Assembly: GCA_965276675.1 (NCBI GenBank) | Contig: OZ255624.1 | Coordinates: 3,720,001 to 3,784,000 of the forward strand | DNA: 64,000 nucleotides | DNA from: G965276675 sp965276675 | GTDB lineage: Bacteria > Acidobacteriota > Terriglobia > Terriglobales > Acidobacteriaceae | Reading direction: 5' to 3' | Shown: positions 59,414 to 64,000 of the stretch, one piece after another | Numbering within the stretch: the first letter of the stretch is position 1 | How the letters are laid out: every line of letters begins with the position of its first letter | Position numbers and translations under genes: made by a program | The notes under the pieces: model-generated | Seen by the model: only the letters and a program-made list of their open reading frames with translations | Databases searched by the model: none | What the model was told of the DNA's origin: nothing

Positions 59414-60256
59414 ATGCGCTTTGACATCATCACGATCTTTCCCGGGCTCTTTGCCGGCATCTTCGATCACGGAGTGCTGCGGCGCGCGCGGGCTAATGGG
59501 CTGGTGGACGTCACGCTTCATGACCTGCGGGAGTTTACGCACGACCGGCATCGCACGGTCGATGACCGGCCCTTTGGCGGGGGCGAGGGCATGGTGCTGA
59601 AGCCTGAGCCGCTGGCCGAGGCTCTGGAGTCGTTGGACGTTGGGGGAAAATTCCAGCGAAGCAGAACGCACACCAGCGTGGTGCTACTCTCGGCGCAAGG
59701 AGCCAGGTTTACGCAGGCCGTCGCGCGTGAGTTGGCGCAGCTGGAGCAAGTGGTGCTGATCTGTGGCCGCTACGAGGGCGTGGACGAGCGCGTGAATGAA
59801 CTCTTCTGCGACCGCGAGCTATCGATCGGTGATTATGTGCTCTCGGGTGGTGAGTTGGCGGCGGCGGTAGTTGTGGACGTGACGATGCGGCTGCTGCCGG
59901 GGGTTCTAGGCAATGAGGCATCGTCAGAGTTTGAGAGCTTCGGACCAGCCGATGCAGGCGTCGTAAGCGCGGAAGATAGCGGATTGCCCCGATCCGCACC
60001 CAGGTCGACGCACGGAGCAGGCGGGCTGCTAGACTACCCGCATTACACGCGCCCACCGGAGTTTCGCGGACTAGCCGTTCCCGAGGTGCTGAGTAGCGGC
60101 GACCACGCGGCGATCCGGCAGTGGCGGCGGGAAAGAGCGATCGAGAAAACCTTTAAGAACCGGCCAGACCTGCTCGAAAGCGCCGAGCTGAGTAAGGCGG
60201 ACCGGATTTTTCTGAAAAAGCTATTAGCCTCCAAAGCATTCCCCTCGTTGGTGTAG
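59414..60256 (+). CDS. trmD: tRNA (guanine-37-N1) methyltransferase
   Basis: 280 residues. MRFDIITIFPGLF start, DDRPFGGGEGMVLKPEPL, LICGRYEGVDERV, LSIGDYVLSGGELAA, the trefoil-knot SPOUT signature. An insert with low-complexity Ser/Ala residues near 185-205 precedes LLDYPHYTRPPEF. Ends with WRRERAIEKTFKNRPDLL. Confidence 0.96.
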   Translation: MRFDIITIFPGLFAGIFDHGVLRRARANGLVDVTLHDLREFTHDRHRTVDDRPFGGGEGMVLKPEPLAEALESLDVGGKFQRSRTHTSVVLLSAQGARFTQAVARELAQLEQVVLICGRYEGVDERVNELFCDRELSIGDYVLSGGELAAAVVVDVTMRLLPGVLGNEASSEFESFGPADAGVVSAEDSGLPRSAPRSTHGAGGLLDYPHYTRPPEFRGLAVPEVLSSGDHAAIRQWRRERAIEKTFKNRPDLLESAELSKADRIFLKKLLASKAFPSLV

Positions 60257-60260
60257 AAGA

Positions 60261-60360
60261 CAGCAGATCCCTCCTCTGCGTTGACGCCTGCGGCGATAAA
60301 CTCCGGTCGGGATGACAGTTCCTATGGGGCTACTCGAGTCAAGCTTGGAGCTAGCGGCTA
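60261..60360. repeat. Third copy of the dispersed intergenic repeat
   Basis: CAGATCCCTCC at 60264-60274, GTTGACGCCT, ACTCCGGTCGGGATGACAG and the terminal GGAGCTAGCGGC match the 44.2-kb element's right half. It sits between trmD and rplS, followed by the rplS leader. No left inverted terminus is obvious in this copy. Confidence 0.6.
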
Positions 60361-60414
60361 GACGCTGCCATTCCGTGTACACTAGAAGTTCTGAATCAAC
60401 AGCCAGGAAGTGCC

Positions 60415-60768
60415 ATGTCTATTCATCCAGTTATGCAGCGCCTCGCCGATAAGCTCCAGCGTACGGACCTTCCGGATTTCGTGCCCGGCGACACGATCCG
60501 TGTGCAAGTGAAGATTAAAGAGGGTGAGAAAGAACGCCTCCAGGCGTTTGAAGGTCTCGTGATTGCGCGTAAAAACGGGCCGCAAGGCACCTTTACCGTG
60601 CGCAAGATGAGCTTTGGCCAGGGTGTCGAGCGCATCTTCCCTTTCAACTCAAAGGTAGTCGACAAGATCGAGAAGGTCCGGTCGGCTCGTGTGCGCCGTG
60701 CGAAGCTCTTTTACCTGCGCGGTCTGCGCGGTAAGGCGGCGCGTCTCAAAGAAATCGATCGCCGGTAA
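60415..60768 (+). CDS. rplS: 50S ribosomal protein L19
   Basis: 117 residues. LPDFVPGDTIRVQVKIKEGEKERLQAFEG, FTVRKMSFGQGVERIFPFNSKVVDKIE and AKLFYLRGLRGKAARLKE are the full L19 pattern. Starts at ATG 60415 with AGGAAG about 5 bp upstream. Confidence 0.97.
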   Translation: MSIHPVMQRLADKLQRTDLPDFVPGDTIRVQVKIKEGEKERLQAFEGLVIARKNGPQGTFTVRKMSFGQGVERIFPFNSKVVDKIEKVRSARVRRAKLFYLRGLRGKAARLKEIDRR

Positions 60769-60790
60769 GAAACTCACCCGACGTTTCTGC

Positions 60791-60823
60791 AAAAGCCCCG
60801 CGGCGAAGTTGCCCGGGGCTTTT
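60791..60823 (+). terminator. Intrinsic terminator after rplS
   Basis: AAAAGCCCCG (60791-60800) pairs with CGGGGCTTTT (60814-60823) over 10 bp with a 13-nt loop and a T run on the plus strand. It ends the rpsP-rplS transcript and can act in both directions. Confidence 0.85.
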
Positions 60824-60892
60824 ACTGTGTACGGAGGAATGTCGTGCGCACGTACGATCCCACTCCATTCGCAGTACACTCTCGAATAGCAC

Positions 60893-61663
60893 ATGAGCAG
60901 CGCGAAGATCATCAGCGAACGGGAGATGCAGGAGCTTGATACCGAAGCTCTAGAGTATGCGTCGCCTGACGCTTGCGAGGGCAGCCCGCGTGAGCTCTCC
61001 CCATCCGCCCGCAAGATGCGCATGCTCCGGACACTGATCTGCGGCAGCCGCTTTGAGCGCGCCGCGCGAGCAGCTGGGGCGGAGAGAATCGCGGGTGTGG
61101 ACGAGGTAGGACGCGGCGCGCTCTTCGGTCCGGTCGTCGCCGCAGCCGTTATCTTGCCAGTGGATTGCCGCATCCGCGGCCTGCGCGATTCCAAGCAGCT
61201 GGAGCCAGCGGATCGCGAACGGCTGGCGAAGATTGTGGAGAAAAAGGCAGTTGCCATCGCGATCGAAGAGGTGGACGCCGAAACCATCGATCGGATCAAT
61301 ATCTATCAGGCTTCCAAGCGCGCGATGATGGCCGCGGTGGTCCGCCTGGCGCCGGCGCCGGACCATCTGCTGATCGACGCGCTCCGGCTGGATCTGGAAT
61401 GCAAGCAGACCAGCATCATCTACGGCGACTCGCTTAGCATCTCGATTGCGGCAGCTTCCGTGGTGGCGAAGGTCTATCGCGACCGGCGAATGTGCGAGTA
61501 CCACGAGAGCTATCCGCAATACGGGCTGCGTTCGCACAAGGGCTACAGCACCCCGGAACACAAACGCGCCCTCTCCGAACACGGGCCTAGTCCCCTGCAC
61601 CGCTTCAGTTTTCGCCCGGTCGCGCAGCGCTCTCTGCCCTGGGATTACCCGGCGCCCTGCTGA
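60893..61663 (+). CDS. rnhB: Ribonuclease HII
   Basis: 256 residues with an N-terminal extension of about 65 residues before the catalytic domain. GVDEVGRGALFGPVVAAAVIL holds the Asp-Glu pair, then RGLRDSKQL, DHLLIDALRLD and SIAAASVVAKVYRDRRM, YGLRSHKGYSTPEHKRAL. Removes RNA primers and misinserted ribonucleotides. The extension is unusual but not obviously a domain. Confidence 0.94.
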   Translation: MSSAKIISEREMQELDTEALEYASPDACEGSPRELSPSARKMRMLRTLICGSRFERAARAAGAERIAGVDEVGRGALFGPVVAAAVILPVDCRIRGLRDSKQLEPADRERLAKIVEKKAVAIAIEEVDAETIDRINIYQASKRAMMAAVVRLAPAPDHLLIDALRLDLECKQTSIIYGDSLSISIAAASVVAKVYRDRRMCEYHESYPQYGLRSHKGYSTPEHKRALSEHGPSPLHRFSFRPVAQRSLPWDYPAPC

Positions 61664-61707
61664 AGATTCGGCTTCACCTTACCCTCAGGAACAACCAAGG
61701 AGATAGT

Positions 61708-62466
61708 GTGGCTTTGCGGCTGATGTGTATCACGGCACACCCGGATGACGAGAGCGGCGGCTTTGGGGGAGCTTTGCTGCTGGCGAAGGCGCAGGGCGTG
61801 GAGAGTACGGTGATCTGCCTGACAGAAGGACGCGCTGCCTCCAACCGGGGCACGACCAAGACGGCTGACGAGCTGGCCGAGGCGCGCAAGCAGGAGTTTG
61901 CGGTCTCCTGCGAAATCCTGGAGGTGACGCATGCGGAGGTCTGGAAGTATCCGGATGGCGAATTATGGAACACACCCGTGTACGACATCGCCAAGAAACT
62001 GGTGACCTCGATGCGCCAGATCCGGCCGCACGTGGTGTTGACCTTTGGCGGGGACGGCGGCCCGAACATGCATCGGGATCACCTGATGGCGGGCGTCTTT
62101 GCCACAGCAGCATTTCACTGGAGCGGCCGCAGCTACTTTGAGCCGAAGGAGCAGGAGGCGGGGCTGACGCTCTGGGCGCCGCAAAAGCTCTACTACTCGT
62201 CGACCAGCTTCAATGTAACCAAGTTCACCGAAGAGGCCGCTGTAGCGCCGAAGACACCAGCGTCGCTGGTGCTACAGCTAGGTGAGCTGAAGGCGACCAA
62301 GCGCCGGGCGCTCGAAGCGCACGGCACGCAGGTGGTAATGGACCGCGCTGCGGAGGTCTTCGAGAAGTACGGCCACGAAGAACGCTACCTTCTGGTGGCG
62401 GCGCGCAAGCCGGAGCTCTTTGGCCGGGAGGCAGGCCTCTTCGATGGCATTGACGAAGACGCATAG
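61708..62466 (+). CDS. PIG-L family LmbE-like deacetylase
   Basis: 252 residues from GTG 61708 with AAGGAG 5 bp upstream. The zinc-binding AHPDDESGGFGG near 10-21 and HRDH further on are the family ligands; TFGGDGGPNMHRDHLMAG is the second signature. It likely removes an N-acetyl group from a sugar conjugate; substrate unknown. Confidence 0.9.
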   Translation: MALRLMCITAHPDDESGGFGGALLLAKAQGVESTVICLTEGRAASNRGTTKTADELAEARKQEFAVSCEILEVTHAEVWKYPDGELWNTPVYDIAKKLVTSMRQIRPHVVLTFGGDGGPNMHRDHLMAGVFATAAFHWSGRSYFEPKEQEAGLTLWAPQKLYYSSTSFNVTKFTEEAAVAPKTPASLVLQLGELKATKRRALEAHGTQVVMDRAAEVFEKYGHEERYLLVAARKPELFGREAGLFDGIDEDA

Positions 62467-62523
62467 GTTTGGAGTGCAGTCCAGGCAGAGGCTTACTCTG
62501 GTATCCGCCGTCTAACTGCTTGT

Positions 62524-63663
62524 ATGCGCAATCGAAGCACCTCCGCCGTTGTTCTGCTCTTCGCTCTCTGGACAGCTACTTCGCTGCCCTTTACTTACGG
62601 GCAAGCGGCTGGCGCGCAAGCTGCGGACACTGGCTCCGTCTACGGGCATGTCTTTTGCGCGGACACGCAGAAACCCGCGCGTTTCGCGACGGTCCGGCTG
62701 ATTGCCGGTGCAGCCTCAGGAGATAGCAGCAGCCTGGGGAGAATCCTGGGTGGCGGCTCGATGGCGACCACCACGGCAGACGGCAGCTTTGAGATCACCG
62801 GAGTCTCGCCAGGTGAGTACTACGTGGACGCGACCTTGAACGGCTATGTGCAGCCGATGCGCGGCATCCGTATGGATGATCTGGCCCTGTTGTCAACAGG
62901 GGACCAGGAGAAGCTCCTGGGGCAGGTGACACACGTGACCGTGCTGCCAAATCAGGCGGTCACAGCCCAGGTGACTTTGTATCGCGGCGGGGTGCTGAGC
63001 GGAGTCGTCTCCTACGACGACGGGAGCGCGGCGCCGGGTGTCTTTGTGCTGGCGCAGGTCGCCGCGGCTGACGCTTCAACGAGCGGCGCCTCCGTTGCAC
63101 CCGGGACGGTGGCACAAACGACGGCGACCACGGGCCGGCCGCGGCGGTTTAGCAACTCGGCGCAGACTGACGACCGGGGACAGTTCCGCATCTCCGGACT
63201 TCCCGACGGAGTGTACACGGTGGAGGCCTGGCCGCGAACCTTGTTTCCGATTTTCCTAGGCAACACGGTGCAGCGCTCCGCCGCCAAAAAAGTGGAGGTT
63301 CGTGGAGGCGATGAGCACACGGGACTGGATGTGCAGGTGCCGGTTGCGGGACTGCATCGGGTGACCGGTTCGGTGGTGGCACATCGGGATGGGCACGGGC
63401 TCCCGAGGGCATCTGTGGAGTTGCGGCTGGCAGATGAGAGCAGTGGCCCTGGACTGAACGCGCTGACGGCAGCCGATGGAAGCTTCGCCTTTAATGCAGT
63501 ACCGGATGGCAAATACATGGCCAGCGTCAGCGGTTATAGCGATAGGGGAGCCAGTGGGGCCAGCCAGTACAGCGGAGCCTCGGTGGCGGTCGAGGTCAGC
63601 GGCGGCGATGCCGGGGCAGTGATGATCAGCCTGCCTGCTGCTTTGGGCAACGTCGCCGAGTAA
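62524..63663 (+). CDS. Secreted protein with carboxypeptidase-regulatory-like repeats
   Basis: 379 residues with a signal peptide (VVLLFALWTATSLPFTYG, cleavage near 32). Three beta-sandwich segments of the carboxypeptidase D regulatory type: SVYGHVFCADTQKPARFATVRL with ADGSFEITGVSPGEYYVDA, then GVVSYDDGSAAPGVFVL with RGQFRISGLPDGVYTVEA, then GSVVAHRDGHGLPRASVEL with ADGSFAFNAVPDGKYMASV. Typical outer-surface or receptor-like domains of Acidobacteriota. Confidence 0.88.
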   Translation: MRNRSTSAVVLLFALWTATSLPFTYGQAAGAQAADTGSVYGHVFCADTQKPARFATVRLIAGAASGDSSSLGRILGGGSMATTTADGSFEITGVSPGEYYVDATLNGYVQPMRGIRMDDLALLSTGDQEKLLGQVTHVTVLPNQAVTAQVTLYRGGVLSGVVSYDDGSAAPGVFVLAQVAAADASTSGASVAPGTVAQTTATTGRPRRFSNSAQTDDRGQFRISGLPDGVYTVEAWPRTLFPIFLGNTVQRSAAKKVEVRGGDEHTGLDVQVPVAGLHRVTGSVVAHRDGHGLPRASVELRLADESSGPGLNALTAADGSFAFNAVPDGKYMASVSGYSDRGASGASQYSGASVAVEVSGGDAGAVMISLPAALGNVAE

Positions 63664-63704
63664 GGCGGGTGTGGTCTGCCGTATCTGGATTCATCTCACT
63701 GGAT

Positions 63705-64000
63705 TTACCGCACCTGAAACTCCGGTGATCCCAGAATTAAGGCGGTCATGGTGTCGAGCGTCACTCCGGGGTCGGCAGCGGGAGTGGTTTGCTGCGCTGC
63801 CAGTTGTTGGCGGATCACGGCGTCCGTCTTGGGTGAGAGTGTGCCGCCAGTGAGGATCTGCTGGAGTAAATTGAGGGCCTCGTCCTCTCCCAGCTCTGGT
63901 TGCGGAGCGACCGAAGCCAAGGCGGGAGAGCTCTGAGAGAGGGCAACGGTGCGGGCGACACTCGCCTGTGGGGTGGGTTGAGACGGTCCGGCGACAACTC
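63705..64000 (-). CDS. C-terminal part of a DUF1800-like protein, truncated by the window edge
   Basis: The frame is open from the right window edge to the stop at 63705-63707. Its Ser/Pro/Gln-rich linker is followed by LGEDEALNLLQQILTGG, a helical region, and the end LDTMTALILGSPEFQVR. A C-terminal SPEFQ-type motif is characteristic of DUF1800 proteins, which are often paired with DUF1501 proteins in Acidobacteriota. The assignment rests only on this tail. Confidence 0.6.
   Translation of the reverse strand, partial: VVAGPSQPTPQASVARTVALSQSSPALASVAPQPELGEDEALNLLQQILTGGTLSPKTDAVIRQQLAAQQTTPAADPGVTLDTMTALILGSPEFQVR

Noticed and set aside
1..64000. CRISPR array or cas genes
   Set aside because: No regularly spaced direct repeats of 23-40 bp and no Cas motifs were seen; the short tandem and dispersed repeats lack spacer-repeat periodicity.

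Overview
The window looks like an Acidobacteriota chromosome, probably class Terriglobia (Granulicella/Edaphobacter/Terriglobus-like). This is inferred from the moderately high GC, the many secreted proteins of unknown function, the pseudo-receiver protein, the carboxypeptidase-regulatory-like surface protein and the DUF1800-type C-terminus at the right edge. No rRNA or other decisive taxonomic marker is present.

Positions 1 to about 28.3 kb are the right-hand part of an integrative and conjugative element (ICE). It is inserted at the 3' end of a tRNA-Ala(GGC) gene at 28301-28376; the integrase lies next to that tRNA, and the left end is outside the window. On the minus strand it carries a complete-looking trb/virB type IV secretion set: trbC, trbD, trbE, trbG, trbI, trbJ, trbL and trbF from 17.8 down to 10.2 kb, then virB11/trbB and virD4/traG at 3.5 to 0.5 kb. 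Between these blocks lie a receiver-like protein, a phage-type C5 methyltransferase, two SSB genes plus a decayed inverted third copy, two winged-helix/Replic_Relax-like proteins and a ribbon-helix-helix-like protein. No recognisable relaxase is in the window.

Positions 20.3 to 26.3 kb are a one-directional defence cargo with visibly lower GC: an RHH regulator, Vsr, a Dcm-like C5 methyltransferase, a putative PD-(D/E)xK-type restriction enzyme, then a SIR2-APAZ protein and a catalytically dead short prokaryotic Argonaute (a SPARSA-type NAD+-depleting abortive system). After it come a serine-recombinase remnant, an excisionase-like gene and the tyrosine integrase.

The most interesting non-coding signal is a 37-bp double palindrome (GTGTCC-N5-GGACAC, 3 bp, GTGGAA-N5-TTCCAC). 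It occurs twice with the same architecture, once upstream of the trb operon and once upstream of xis/int, so one unknown regulator may couple conjugation to excision. Related ICE signals are a shared 5' leader in front of ssb and an adenine/cytosine-N4 methyltransferase gene, each next to an inverted decayed copy, and a branched inverted-repeat structure near virD4 that is a candidate oriT or structured origin.

From 28.4 to 64 kb the sequence is ordinary chromosome: an ECF sigma/anti-sigma pair; rnc with two signal peptidase genes and an AsmA-like gene; a degenerate M1-peptidase homologue with rlmB; a second ECF module; LytTR and Crp/Fnr regulators; a histidine kinase broken by a G6 tract; ferredoxin reductase-like, glmS, purS, ppa and APC permease genes; tRNA-Ser(GCU); a paoABC-like molybdenum oxidoreductase operon; the translation cluster rpsP-khpA-rimM-trmD-rplS-rnhB; and PIG-L and surface-protein genes. 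Several intergenic spacers hold a dispersed repeat family with short inverted termini.
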